A stretch of 64,000 bases of DNA from WLWS01 sp965243105 (GTDB lineage Bacteria > Pseudomonadota > Gammaproteobacteria > Eutrophobiales > Eutrophobiaceae): positions 186,001 to 250,000 of the forward strand of contig CBDEUC010000001.1 in assembly GCA_965243105.1 (NCBI GenBank). Reading direction: 5' to 3'. Position 1 is the stretch's first letter. Each line of letters starts with the position of its first letter. The translations under genes and the position numbers were made by a program. The notes beneath the pieces are model-generated. The model had not been told where the DNA came from. It saw only the letters and a program-made list of their open reading frames with translations, and did no database searches. Positions 8,418 to 17,571 of the stretch are shown here, one piece after another.

Positions 8418-10259
8418 ATGCAAGAAGATAAGCAATCAGCGTTCTCCCAGTTACCGGCTGATCTTGCCGAGGCTGTTGCCATGCACCAGCGCGGAGAACT
8501 GGTCAATGCGCGGGGAAAATACGAGGCTTTCCTGGGAACGCAGCCGAAGCACCCAGTAGCCCTGCAGTTGCTTGGCCTGCTTCACTCACAGCAGGGAAGT
8601 CTTGATAAGGCCATTGAGTACATGCGCGCTTCACTGGCGCAATACTCGAACCAGCCTGAAGTTCTCAATAACCTTGGTAACGCGCTAGCTGCTGCCGGAA
8701 GGCACGAAGAAGCGGTCCAGAGTTACAGGAGTGCCCTGCAGCTCTCACCCAAGTACCTCGATGCCTGGCGAAACCTGGGACTCACCCAGGCAGGCCTGGG
8801 CCAGGACGAAGATGCTGAAAAGGCATTTCAACGCTGCCTGGAGCTGGAGGTGAATGATGCGGCGGCCTGTCTCGGGTTGGCCAACCTGTACCAGGCAGAC
8901 AATGATATAGATCGCGCTATCCATTTCCTGGAAAGGGCGCTGAGAATTAACCCCGATTTTGCCGAGGCGCACCACAACCTGGGTGTGTGCCTGCGTAGAA
9001 AACACAAATCGTCCGAGGCGATAAGCCACTATGAAAAAGCGATTTCCCTGGGGCTGGACAGGGCCGAGCTATACCAGAATCTTGGTAGCGCCCTGGTAGA
9101 CGGCCAGGACATTGACGCGGCTGTCAATGCTTACCTCGAAGCGATCAAGCGTAACCCCGAGGACGTTATCAGCCACCGGAATCTCAACAAGTTGTTGTGG
9201 GAACAGGATGCGCTGGACGGTCATTTTGACTCCTACCGATCGGCCCTGGACAGGTTGCCCAGATCATTGCCCCTCAACGTGGCATATGCACTCGACCTTT
9301 TTCACCTTGAGCGCTACGAAGAGGCAGAATCCAGGTTGTTGAATGCTGTCGGCCACGGATTGGAATCAGCAGAAATATACAGCCTGCTGGGCCATGTCTG
9401 CGAGGGCATGGATAACTGGGACAGGGCACTGGAGAACCACGCGCGCGCGATCGCAAGCGACGGAGTCATAGCTGACCAGCGGGTCAGCTATGCGCGGGCC
9501 CTGCTGGCCACTCAAAATGCAAAGGAAGCCTTGCGCCATGCTGAAATGGCGGCCAGTGAAACACCCTTTAACCAGCGAGCGATAGCCTACCTTGGCCTGT
9601 GCTGGCGCATGCTGGAAAACCCGGCCGATGAATTTATCAACAACTACCAGGAATTCGTGCAGGTTTACGATGTACCGGTGCCGGATGAGTATCAAAGTGC
9701 GGAGGAATTTAATCGCCAGCTCGCGACACTGCTTGACTCCCTGCACCTGGGAAAAAATCACCCACCAGAGCAGACGTTGCGGGGAGGAACACAGACCTAC
9801 GGTGATCTTTTTGACCGCGACGAGAGGGAAATCAGGCAGCTCGTGGCTGGCCTGAAAGCCTGCATCGCGGATTACATTGATCGTCTTGGGCATAATGATG
9901 CACATCCCTTGATCATGCGTCGCAGTGACAAGTTTGAATTCTCCGCCTCCTGGTCTGTTCGACTGCAGTCTTCAGGCTACCATACCCAGCATATTCACCC
10001 GCTGGGTTGGATAAGTTCAGCTTACTATGTGCAGGTACCCGCAGAGGTAAGTGAGTCAGAATCTCATGGGGGTGGTATAAAGTTTGGTGAACCGGATATT
10101 AACCTTGGATGGCGCGGCCTGGCCGCTCGCAAGATCCAGCCCGGTATTGGACAACTGGTGCTTTTTCCTTCATACATGTGGCATGGAACGGTGCCATTTG
10201 ATTCCACGAAGCCACGTACTACCGTGGCCTTTGATGTCGTCCCGGTGCATGACCGCTAA
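8418..10259 (+). CDS. TPR protein with C-terminal 2OG-Fe(II) oxygenase domain
   Basis: 613 residues. Residues about 10-420 are TPR repeats (EVLNNLGNALAAAGRHEEAV, AEAHHNLGVCLRRKHKSSEA). The last 110 residues match the putative 2OG-Fe(II) oxygenase family PF13759: YHTQHIHP near residue 521 supplies the first metal-binding histidine region, GGGIKFGEP follows, PSYMWHGTVPF near 587 gives the distal histidine, and an arginine in KPRTTVAFDV would bind 2-oxoglutarate. Expected activity is hydroxylation, possibly of a peptide or protein held by the TPRs. There is no signal peptide. It starts 31 bp after the receptor terminator without a visible ribosome-binding site and precedes a TPR-sulfotransferase by 30 bp, suggesting an operon of two modifying enzymes. 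Confidence 0.85.
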   Translation: MQEDKQSAFSQLPADLAEAVAMHQRGELVNARGKYEAFLGTQPKHPVALQLLGLLHSQQGSLDKAIEYMRASLAQYSNQPEVLNNLGNALAAAGRHEEAVQSYRSALQLSPKYLDAWRNLGLTQAGLGQDEDAEKAFQRCLELEVNDAAACLGLANLYQADNDIDRAIHFLERALRINPDFAEAHHNLGVCLRRKHKSSEAISHYEKAISLGLDRAELYQNLGSALVDGQDIDAAVNAYLEAIKRNPEDVISHRNLNKLLWEQDALDGHFDSYRSALDRLPRSLPLNVAYALDLFHLERYEEAESRLLNAVGHGLESAEIYSLLGHVCEGMDNWDRALENHARAIASDGVIADQRVSYARALLATQNAKEALRHAEMAASETPFNQRAIAYLGLCWRMLENPADEFINNYQEFVQVYDVPVPDEYQSAEEFNRQLATLLDSLHLGKNHPPEQTLRGGTQTYGDLFDRDEREIRQLVAGLKACIADYIDRLGHNDAHPLIMRRSDKFEFSASWSVRLQSSGYHTQHIHPLGWISSAYYVQVPAEVSESESHGGGIKFGEPDINLGWRGLAARKIQPGIGQLVLFPSYMWHGTVPFDSTKPRTTVAFDVVPVHDR

Positions 10260-10289
10260 CAGCGCAGCCAGGTATTCACTGATATTGAT

Positions 10290-11951
10290 ATGAATATTCC
10301 AGGTTATTTACAGCAGGCAATGGATGAAGCAGGTCAGTTTGCAAGGAACGGTAACTACCAGGCCGCAGAATCATTGCTGATCAATCTGCTGACTCAACAT
10401 AGTGAAAAGGAAATAATCCTGCTGGCACTGCTGGAATTGTACACGGGCTACCAGCGACCATTGGAAGCCGTTGATACTTTAAGATCATTGCTGAGTGTCG
10501 CGCCGGGTAGCCTCAGTTATTGTGAACGTCTTGCAACGATACTTGCTGAGCTTGGGCAATATGGTACTGCAATTGAAGAATACCGTAATTTCATTGCCAA
10601 CAATCCTGCAAATGCAAATGCCTGGTTTAACCTGGCTTTGCTGTACAAGAAAGCGAAGCAATATTCCCAGGCAATTGATGCTTATGAACAGGCAATACAA
10701 CTTGGAATTACAGGCCTGGAAGAGGTGTATTCCAACCTTGGCGTGCTTTACTCAGACATACGCAAAAGCGAAAAAGCGATGGAGTCCTATGCCCTGGCCC
10801 TTGAAATTTCACCGCAATATATACCAGCGATGTTCAACATGGCGGGATTGCATGAGGAGAAAGGGGAGAAAGAAAGGGCCGAGGAACTTTATCATGCAAT
10901 CCTCGAGTTGAATCCACGACACTATGACTCCCTCTCCAGGCTCGCTTACTCGGGAAACATCACCGGGGAGAATTCAGACCTTGTTGCGGCGCTGAATGGA
11001 GCCGTTGATACCGCCGAGGAATTGAGCCTGGAAAAGGAAAGCGTGTTATTTGCACTTGGTAAGATCCATGATGACTTGCAACAGTATGACAAGGCTTCCG
11101 AATTCTACACTCGTGCAAACGATATCGGTGCACGAAGATATTCGCCCTACAATGCAAGGGAGCTCGAGAAAAGTTTTGACCAGGTAATCGAGATTTTTTC
11201 TCGGTCAAATATTGAGGAAAAAAAATCTGCTTCCAGTGCCAGTCCAATTTTTATTTGCGGAATGTTTCGTTCAGGGTCAACACTACTTGAGCAATTGCTG
11301 TCTTCTCACAATGCGATAACGGCTGGAGGCGAGCTGGATTACCTGCAGTGGTTGATTCAGCAAAAAATGCTGCCTTTCCCTGAAAAAGTGTTGTCATTGA
11401 GTGAGCAAGAGATAACAGGCCTGAGTGATAAATATATTGCCATGCTTGATTCATTGTTCCCCGGTTCATCATGTATCACAGATAAGCAACCTGATAACTA
11501 TGTGCTTCTTGGCCTGGTAAAAATGATGTTCCCGGGCTGTAAGATCATTTATACCAGGCGTGAAATGCTGGACAACTGTCTTTCCATCTATTTTCAGCAG
11601 CTGGGTGCAAAGTTAAATTATGCAACAAGAATGCAGCATATTGCTCATTATTACCGTCAACATGAACGCCTGATGCAGCACTGGCAGGAGTGTTTTGGGA
11701 AGAATATTTTTACCGTTGACTATGACAGGATAATCCACGAACCAGAGACACAGTTACGTGCCCTGGTGGAGTTTCTCGACCTCGACTGGGACCCTGCCTG
11801 CCTGGATCCGGGTACTGCTGATAACCTGGTAAAAACAGCCAGCGTGTGGCAGGTGAGGGAAGACCTGCACAGCCGCTCTATTGGTCGCTGGATGCATTAC
11901 CCCTCGCTGGTGAAGGATATCGAGGGCGTGGTGGTTGATACTCCAGCCTAG
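10290..11951 (+). CDS. TPR-sulfotransferase fusion (copy 2)
   Basis: 553 residues, shorter than copies 1 and 4 because the TPR array is smaller (to about residue 300). The PAPS loop reads GMFRSGSTLLEQ at about residue 323, with Phe where the other copies have Pro. The 3'-phosphate region is IIYTRREMLDNCLSIYF and the C-terminal TASVWQVREDL block is present. The base composition looks more A/T rich than its neighbours, with a run of eight A (11218-11225) exactly at the TPR/sulfotransferase junction, which may point to a different origin. No ribosome-binding site is evident before ATG 10290. It follows the TPR-oxygenase closely and converges with the next gene, 2 bp apart. Confidence 0.85.
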   Translation: MNIPGYLQQAMDEAGQFARNGNYQAAESLLINLLTQHSEKEIILLALLELYTGYQRPLEAVDTLRSLLSVAPGSLSYCERLATILAELGQYGTAIEEYRNFIANNPANANAWFNLALLYKKAKQYSQAIDAYEQAIQLGITGLEEVYSNLGVLYSDIRKSEKAMESYALALEISPQYIPAMFNMAGLHEEKGEKERAEELYHAILELNPRHYDSLSRLAYSGNITGENSDLVAALNGAVDTAEELSLEKESVLFALGKIHDDLQQYDKASEFYTRANDIGARRYSPYNARELEKSFDQVIEIFSRSNIEEKKSASSASPIFICGMFRSGSTLLEQLLSSHNAITAGGELDYLQWLIQQKMLPFPEKVLSLSEQEITGLSDKYIAMLDSLFPGSSCITDKQPDNYVLLGLVKMMFPGCKIIYTRREMLDNCLSIYFQQLGAKLNYATRMQHIAHYYRQHERLMQHWQECFGKNIFTVDYDRIIHEPETQLRALVEFLDLDWDPACLDPGTADNLVKTASVWQVREDLHSRSIGRWMHYPSLVKDIEGVVVDTPA

Positions 11952-11953
11952 AA

Positions 11954-13327
11954 CTACTCTTCGGTATTGACGGCTACATCATTGCCATCAAAGTCAGGCA
12001 TGTAAAAACGTGTAGAGAGGCCGGATACGGAGACAACCTTTCCGTCCTCGAGGCGGGGCCTGAATTGAGCAGACCATATGGCATTGTGGGTGATACGCCG
12101 GGACAGGCTCCTGTCAGCATTGTCACGATTGATCTTTATTTTCTCGGCAAGCCCGTCTTTCATTACACTAAAGGTGACGAGGGAGTAGCTATGGGGGTTT
12201 TTCTTTGCCAGGGAGTGTATTGCTGTTTCCGGGAACTTCACCCCGGGAAGATCCTTTGACCAACCCACGAACTCCATCATTTCATTATCAGCCGGCAGGT
12301 CGTTTGCATCGTAATCTGCAAGCAAGCCGGGTATGAAGTCGTAGCGCGGCAAAACCTGGGGTTGCTGAAAAAAGCTGTTTATAAACTCGCGAGAGTAGCC
12401 AGCCTGCAGCAGCTTCTCACAGGTCTCCCGATAACCTTGCTTGGCACTGACCTGCCTGTTAAAAAGCAGGTCCCAGTCTGCGAGGTACAGCCGTGCTATG
12501 GCTGTTGCGCCCTTGATACCAGTTTCCTGGCTGTACAGCTCGGTCGCCCTGGCAACCAGGTCACGACTGCGTCGAAATTTCTTCAGTGCAATGCGATCAG
12601 CCGTAGTCTCGTAACTTTCGCCACGCTTTATCGGGTCAATTTCATTGGCGAGATACTGGCCAACCGGCGCACCACGCTGAACCGCTATCGCAATGTAATA
12701 GTGTACGAGGGCAAGCTTGTAAAGCCGTTGAGCGAGGGCCTCCTTGCCGAGTTCGGGATTTACCTCAACAATCGCTACCGCCTGTTCATGGAGTCGTTCA
12801 AGTTCCAGGAAGTGTTCACCCGGATGGGTGCCCGTCTTGAGCCCGGTTGCAAGCATGTGCCAGGCAATGAGCTTGTCAAGCGCCTGCAACATTTCCGCTG
12901 CGTCTTCCTCCATGTTACGTTTTTGCAACCATTCAAGTTTCCGGTAATTGTCATTAACCGCGCCCCAGTTTTTCCGGGCCATGTTGCTGTTGATCATCAT
13001 TTCCAGGTACTTCATCTGCGCCATGTCATAAAGCCCGTGATTAACGCGGTGCAGGTAGATCAGGTCCGCCAGCGCTTCCGTCGCCTGCTGGTGTTGCCCG
13101 GCTTCGTAAAGCAGGAGTGCCTTGGTTTTAACGGGCTGAATGAGGCTGATATCGTGAGGTCCGAGTGACATCTGGATTGATTTTACTTCATCATCAAGGG
13201 CAGCTACCGATTCGGCAATGTCCTTGTCTTTAAACTGGATTGAATGCGTGAAGGACTCTTGCGCCATACAAACCGCGACGCTTGAGAAAAGAAGTACACA
13301 GGAACAACAGCCCGGGATAAATCTCAT
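11954..13327 (-). CDS. exported protein with TonB-C-like C-terminal domain
   Basis: 457 residues; ATG preceded by AGGGGG. A Sec signal peptide spans residues 1-22 (VAVCMAQ|ES). The middle is long and helical, with TPR-like spacing (ALLLYEAGQHQQATEALADL). The last 90 residues (YSLVTFSVMKDGLAEKIKI, then SAQFRPRLEDGK) resemble a TonB C-terminal/energy-transducer fold, but there is no N-terminal Pro-rich spanning region, so it is not a standard TonB. A periplasmic role is inferred. Relatives of this layout often occur beside TPR and receptor genes; no function is assigned. Confidence 0.65.
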   Translation of the reverse strand: MRFIPGCCSCVLLFSSVAVCMAQESFTHSIQFKDKDIAESVAALDDEVKSIQMSLGPHDISLIQPVKTKALLLYEAGQHQQATEALADLIYLHRVNHGLYDMAQMKYLEMMINSNMARKNWGAVNDNYRKLEWLQKRNMEEDAAEMLQALDKLIAWHMLATGLKTGTHPGEHFLELERLHEQAVAIVEVNPELGKEALAQRLYKLALVHYYIAIAVQRGAPVGQYLANEIDPIKRGESYETTADRIALKKFRRSRDLVARATELYSQETGIKGATAIARLYLADWDLLFNRQVSAKQGYRETCEKLLQAGYSREFINSFFQQPQVLPRYDFIPGLLADYDANDLPADNEMMEFVGWSKDLPGVKFPETAIHSLAKKNPHSYSLVTFSVMKDGLAEKIKINRDNADRSLSRRITHNAIWSAQFRPRLEDGKVVSVSGLSTRFYMPDFDGNDVAVNTEE

Positions 13328-13438
13328 TATTATTCGCCCCCTTGTTGCTGTTCCAATTTTAAATTAGAGCTCAGCTATCTTTCAAGCGGCGAGAGGGCGA
13401 ATTACCGACTTCCCGTTACCAGGGCAGGCTTGAAAAAG

Positions 13439-15220
13439 TCAGGTTGGGGCGCCTGTCTCTGGGTCAACACCCGCCTCTCGTAAAGCAAGATCAAGGGAGT
13501 TTAGCAGGTCCCCGTATTTCCTTGCCTGTTCAAATGGGCGCTCTTCCCGCGTTCTTACCTGGGCACTACTCAATGTTGCAATGGCATGCCTGGATGAAGA
13601 AAAATCCAGGCATTGCTCCTGCCACGGTAGATTGCAATATCGCAATAAGGATGAGACCTGTTGCGGCATATCGAGAACCAGCTCACTGTAATTAACATGG
13701 TATATACGGCCAGGATATTCTTCTTCCCAGTACGCCATCAGGCGCGAATACAGGCCATAAAAATGAGCTATATCTTCAAGGCGATGAGCAAAACGCCAGA
13801 ACTTGGAGAACTTGTGTTTAAAAATAGAAAGGCAGGTGTCCATCGGCCGACGTTGAAGATGAATGATAGGTGCATCGGGAAAAAGATAGTTTATCAGTGC
13901 GATTGCTTCGAAATTCAGGGGGTTTTTGTCCGTAAAATGCTCCTCTTCACTCGACTCCGGCAAATCACCAAGATAGGTACTCACCCATTCATCCAGCACG
14001 GTGCCGCCAGGCAGGCGGAAATCATTGTTGAGGACATGTTCAAGTAACATTTCGTTAAGCTGTGGTAATAAAGGGCGCTCTCCGCCTGCAATAACCAGGC
14101 TATGCGATGACAGGACTGCTTCAACGAGTGTCGTGCCTGAGCGAGGCATACCAAGGATAAAAATGGGTGAAAGACATGATTTCGCCTGCTCCATGCTGCC
14201 TCGCATCGCTGCAGGCAGCCTGCAAAGTTGAGACTGGCGGGTTTCTGCTTCCCGGGTGTTGTAGGGTTCAATCAGGCGACTGCAGTCCTCATGGTTGAGC
14301 CGGTTTGCCTGCTGAAAATAAGATAAGGCTAATTCCATATGCCCCTCTTTTTCCTTTGCAAAGCCCAGGCAAAACGAAAGATCAATCCTGGCGCCTGGTG
14401 GCAAGGCCTGGTCCTGCAGTAATTTTTCCATCGCTTCTTTTTCGTCTTTTGTATAAGCACCACCGTGGAGATGATGCAACTGTTGATAAGCAGGGACAAA
14501 GCCCGGGTTCACAGCAAGTGCACGATGGCAATAGTCTTCGGCTTTTTTTATTTGACCGAGATAAGTGAAAAGACGGGACTGGGTCACCAGTGTATCAAGG
14601 TGATGTGGGTCCAGGTTTTCAGACCTGGTCAATGCGCTCCTGGCTTTCTCAAACTCAAAACATTGAAGGCATATATTGGCATATATGCAAAGTTCACCTG
14701 GTCCACTTTCAACCAGTGTCATCAGCCTTCGGAAACTGATTTCTGCTTTTCTTACCAGGCCCCTTTCCATTTGTGCTGTTGCGAGAGTTCGCCATGCCAT
14801 TGGATTTCCAGGATCGACGGAACACCACCTTTCGGCAGTTTCTTCCATGTATCGCCAGTTTCCCTGTCTTAACCCTACCTCGCTGAGCAGGCGCCAGGCC
14901 GCGGTGTTTTTCGGCTGTAATCGAAGTACGGAATTACATTCAAGTTCAGCTGACTTAAAATGACCCAGCCGCAACAGGCATTCGGCATAATTTATCCTGA
15001 ACCCCACGACTCCTGGCTCAAGTTGTACAGCACGTTGCAGGTATGGGTGAGCCTCGTCAAGGCGGTTTAAGGTCGCCAGGGCCAGGCCTTTTAGGCTCAG
15101 GAGTTCAGCATCCTCGGGACGATGCTTTAATGCATCTGTAAAAAATTGCAGCGCTTCCAGTGGTTTGCCTTTTTCCAGCGCGCCGATGCCTGACTCGGTA
15201 AGCACGTCGACGTTGGACAT
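13439..15220 (-). CDS. TPR-sulfotransferase fusion (copy 3)
   Basis: 593 residues, ATG preceded by GGAGCAC. TPRs fill the first 300 or so residues (EDAELLSLKGLALATLNRLDEA, NTAAWRLLSEVGLRQGNW). The sulfotransferase starts near residue 350 with ILGMPRSGTTLVEA, continues with FTDKNPLNFEAIALI and IIHLQRRPMDTCLSIF, and ends with TLSSAQVRTREE. This copy lies 71 bp behind an ECF sigma factor, a small membrane protein and, further upstream, an acidic membrane protein, all on this strand. It may be part of that sigma operon, which would give it a control different from the other three copies. Substrate unknown. Confidence 0.85.
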   Translation of the reverse strand: MSNVDVLTESGIGALEKGKPLEALQFFTDALKHRPEDAELLSLKGLALATLNRLDEAHPYLQRAVQLEPGVVGFRINYAECLLRLGHFKSAELECNSVLRLQPKNTAAWRLLSEVGLRQGNWRYMEETAERWCSVDPGNPMAWRTLATAQMERGLVRKAEISFRRLMTLVESGPGELCIYANICLQCFEFEKARSALTRSENLDPHHLDTLVTQSRLFTYLGQIKKAEDYCHRALAVNPGFVPAYQQLHHLHGGAYTKDEKEAMEKLLQDQALPPGARIDLSFCLGFAKEKEGHMELALSYFQQANRLNHEDCSRLIEPYNTREAETRQSQLCRLPAAMRGSMEQAKSCLSPIFILGMPRSGTTLVEAVLSSHSLVIAGGERPLLPQLNEMLLEHVLNNDFRLPGGTVLDEWVSTYLGDLPESSEEEHFTDKNPLNFEAIALINYLFPDAPIIHLQRRPMDTCLSIFKHKFSKFWRFAHRLEDIAHFYGLYSRLMAYWEEEYPGRIYHVNYSELVLDMPQQVSSLLRYCNLPWQEQCLDFSSSRHAIATLSSAQVRTREERPFEQARKYGDLLNSLDLALREAGVDPETGAPT

Positions 15221-15291
15221 GGGCTATCCGTGCTCCTGCTTAATCAGGAAACAGGCAAATATTCGAAAGGAGTTGCTCGAATAATTAATGG

Positions 15292-15630
15292 TTAAATGGT
15301 GTCGTTCTGGGCAAGCCAGATGACAACATAGGATGCGAGAAATGTCGTCAGGGCGGCAGCACCGAGAGTGTACAGGGGGCTGAATACCGGGATTTGAAAT
15401 GTGGCGCCCTGCAATGCGCCAATCCACTTGAAAACAGGTAATTGCCAGGCAGCCAGGGCTGAGCCGAGAGTGGTAAAGCCAAGCAGTATGAGATTAGCAA
15501 GCCAGGTCGGTAATTGCGTGACCTCCGGGATCCTTGCCATGACAGCGGAAGTAAAGCCGTCATCGTCGAAGTAAGGCTCCGTGGTTCGCATTGTTGCGAA
15601 CAGATCATCTAGATTATCTGTGGTTGCCAT
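15292..15630 (-). CDS. small membrane protein next to ECF sigma (possible anti-sigma)
   Basis: 112 residues. The first 40 residues are soluble and acidic (DDLFATMRTTEPYFDDDGF); the rest holds two or three hydrophobic segments (LILLGFTTLGSALAAW, LGAAALTTFLASYVVIWL). The start overlaps the sigma factor stop by 17 bases and has a GGAGAG site. A short cytoplasmic head plus membrane segments directly after an ECF sigma gene is the usual position and shape of an anti-sigma factor, but no zinc-binding HxxxCxxC motif is present, so this assignment is by context only. Confidence 0.6.
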   Translation of the reverse strand: MATTDNLDDLFATMRTTEPYFDDDGFTSAVMARIPEVTQLPTWLANLILLGFTTLGSALAAWQLPVFKWIGALQGATFQIPVFSPLYTLGAAALTTFLASYVVIWLAQNDTI

Positions 15631-16171
15631 TGTTACTCTCCTGTTGCCAACTCTTCATTTGCTGTTTCAATTTATCCTGTCCCCTGCTTATATGACTCTT
15701 GACCGTTCCAAGGGGACATTCCATTACTTCAGCAATTTCGCTATGAGACAGCTGGCGCTGGTAAAACAAGTGTAGCGCCATTCGCTGCTCGGGTAAAAAT
15801 GTTTTTAAAGCCCGGGCAAAATCCCGGTGTAAATCTATCTCTGTTTCGGGGCTAAAACCCTGTTCCTGTAGCATCTCTTCATCAAGCGTTACTTCATTTT
15901 TGCGGCTTCTATAGTGAGCCGCGAAACAGTTATAGGCGATTCGATACACCCAGGTGAAGAATTTCGCATCACCCTTGAACTGGTGCAGGGACTTGTAAAC
16001 CTTGATAAAAGTCTCCTGTGCCAGGTCATCGGCGAGTGCCTCGTCCCAGCCGGTTAATTGTCGCAGTGAGTATCGCAGTTGCGACTGATAGCGTTTAACC
16101 AGCTGGGCAAAGGCATGTTCATCGCCCTTATTCAGCACCCTGTCAATCAGGGTGCGATCATCAAGCTCCAT
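15614..16171 (-). CDS. ECF-type RNA polymerase sigma factor
   Basis: 185 residues. Sigma region 2 (residues about 10-85) shows ALADDLAQETFIKVYKS and TWVYRIAYNCFAAHYR; region 4 (about 125-175) shows LFYQRQLSHSEIAEVMECP and GTVKSHISRGQDKLK, the helix-turn-helix that reads the -35. Region 1.1 and 3 are absent, as in the ECF/RpoE-like group. It directs RNA polymerase to a small extracytoplasmic-response regulon. The downstream membrane protein may hold it inactive. No ribosome-binding site is clear before the ATG. Confidence 0.93.
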   Translation of the reverse strand: MELDDRTLIDRVLNKGDEHAFAQLVKRYQSQLRYSLRQLTGWDEALADDLAQETFIKVYKSLHQFKGDAKFFTWVYRIAYNCFAAHYRSRKNEVTLDEEMLQEQGFSPETEIDLHRDFARALKTFLPEQRMALHLFYQRQLSHSEIAEVMECPLGTVKSHISRGQDKLKQQMKSWQQESNNGNHR

Positions 16172-16198
16172 CAGCGTAGATATATTAAACCGCGCTAC

Positions 16199-16960
16199 TT
16201 AATCCCTGTTCTCCTTATTCTCCAGTTTCCAGATCAAAAGTTGCGCAAGACCAATGAACAGGGGTATGAGTCCAAGCGCGCCGGCTTCGACGGAACCAAT
16301 GATAGTAAAACAAAAGAATATGCCCAAGCCTATACCACTCATCACCAGGCCACGATGTAGGTTGTTTTTTGGTGTTGCCTCTTTCTGTAGACCCTTTAGT
16401 ACTTCTGGTGGGATATCCTTACCGCTACTGACATATTGATTGATGGTGTCATGCATCAGGCGCTTTTTGCGATAGCTGGAGTACAACACGACCGCTACGA
16501 TCATGATCGGCATACCAAATGTAAATACTATTGCTGTGAGGGGAATCAATGCTTCAATAAAGGAAATACCGTCATCAAATATACCGTCGTCATCATCAGA
16601 CGAAGTAACGACTTTGTGGTCTTCCTCCATTTCTTCCACGGTTTCTTCAATTTCCCTCATTGCTTCTTTCAGTTCTTCTTTGATTTCCGCTTTATCTTCT
16701 TCCGTGAGTTCGTCCTCAGCTGCATCAGCGGCGGCATCGGCTATTGTGCCAATGATCGAGAAAACTTTTCCTTTGATTTTCCTCTCAAGTTCTTCCTCTG
16801 TCATGGCTTCAGAATCTTCTGAATTATCAGAATCCTCATCCATACTGATTTCAATCTTGATGCCATCCTCTTCACCACTTGTTACTTCGTCGTGGTTATC
16901 CGCCCATACAGGTTGATTGAGGGAAAATGCTATCAATACGCTGTATAAAAAAACTCTCAT
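16199..16960 (-). CDS. acidic membrane protein with DUF6249-like C-terminus
   Basis: 253 residues, ATG after GGAGAC. A signal peptide ends at VWA|DN. Residues about 22-125 are exceptionally acidic and probably a long charged helix (ISMDEDSDNSEDSEAM, then KEELKEAMREIEETVEEMEE). From about 130 on there are three or four hydrophobic segments with a loop YSSYRKKRLMHDTINQYV and GKDIPPEVLKGLQ, the pattern of the DUF6249 family, which commonly sits beside ECF sigma genes. It lies 27 bp upstream of the sigma gene. A sensory periplasmic arm joined to a membrane domain is plausible but unproven. Confidence 0.7.
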   Translation of the reverse strand: MRVFLYSVLIAFSLNQPVWADNHDEVTSGEEDGIKIEISMDEDSDNSEDSEAMTEEELERKIKGKVFSIIGTIADAAADAAEDELTEEDKAEIKEELKEAMREIEETVEEMEEDHKVVTSSDDDDGIFDDGISFIEALIPLTAIVFTFGMPIMIVAVVLYSSYRKKRLMHDTINQYVSSGKDIPPEVLKGLQKEATPKNNLHRGLVMSGIGLGIFFCFTIIGSVEAGALGLIPLFIGLAQLLIWKLENKENRD

Positions 16961-17009
16961 GTTAAGTCTCCGCTGTTGTTGCTTGATGATTAATAATAAG
17001 TTGTATCCG

Positions 17010-17285
17010 CTAGATCACCCGCGTGTGTAAGTGACACAGGCAATCCGGCATGGAATAAGTTTTCCCCGGGCTTTGCTCGTTCCGATCGATGTAAACCGGT
17101 GGGTGCGCAGGCCGGTATTTAAAAAGCCCATCTTTTTCCAGGGATTGTTCCCCTGGTTTACTCACCTTTAGCTCCAGCAGGCTGTTGATATTGTTCACGG
17201 GCAGGTTGTCCTGCAAGGCATGGGCCTGGCCCGCCAGCATCATTGATAGCACAAAACTGGTCACTAAATTGGATAATATTTTCAC
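17010..17285 (-). CDS. small exported protein, unknown
   Basis: 91 residues from the GTG at 17285 (AAAGGGAA lies about 7 bases upstream). Starting here puts a Sec signal peptide at the N-terminus (SMMLAGQAHA|LQ); the longer open frame to 17378 would add 31 polar residues before it. The mature part has a LLELKVSKPGEQSL stretch and a C-terminal CLCHLHT with two cysteines. No family is recognised. It lies 49 bp upstream of the acidic membrane protein and may share its operon. Confidence 0.55.
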   Translation of the reverse strand: MKILSNLVTSFVLSMMLAGQAHALQDNLPVNNINSLLELKVSKPGEQSLEKDGLFKYRPAHPPVYIDRNEQSPGKTYSMPDCLCHLHTRVI

Positions 17286-17571
17286 TGTTTTTTCCCTTTT
17301 TTTACCGTTTTCTTGTGTATTTGGATGCAGCTGGCGTCCACTTTGGATGCAATTTTTTTGAATTTTCTTCAAAAACATAACTCACTGATATATAAGAATA
17401 AAAATCTCTACTCCCGGTAAAACATGGCATTTGTTCGAAAGATTCATCCTTGCAGGCTTGCGAAACGGGCCGGGAGCCTTCAGTCTTGGCCGAAAAAAGA
17501 CAGGAAAAAAGAAAAACTCAGCCAGGCATGCCAGTTATTCAAGGCACTGATTTTTCGCTTATTCTCGAACC

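Noticed and set aside
12362..13168. 268-codon plus-strand frame opposite the TonB-C-like exported protein
   Set aside because: No motif or start signal; the minus-strand gene has a signal peptide and a good ribosome-binding site.
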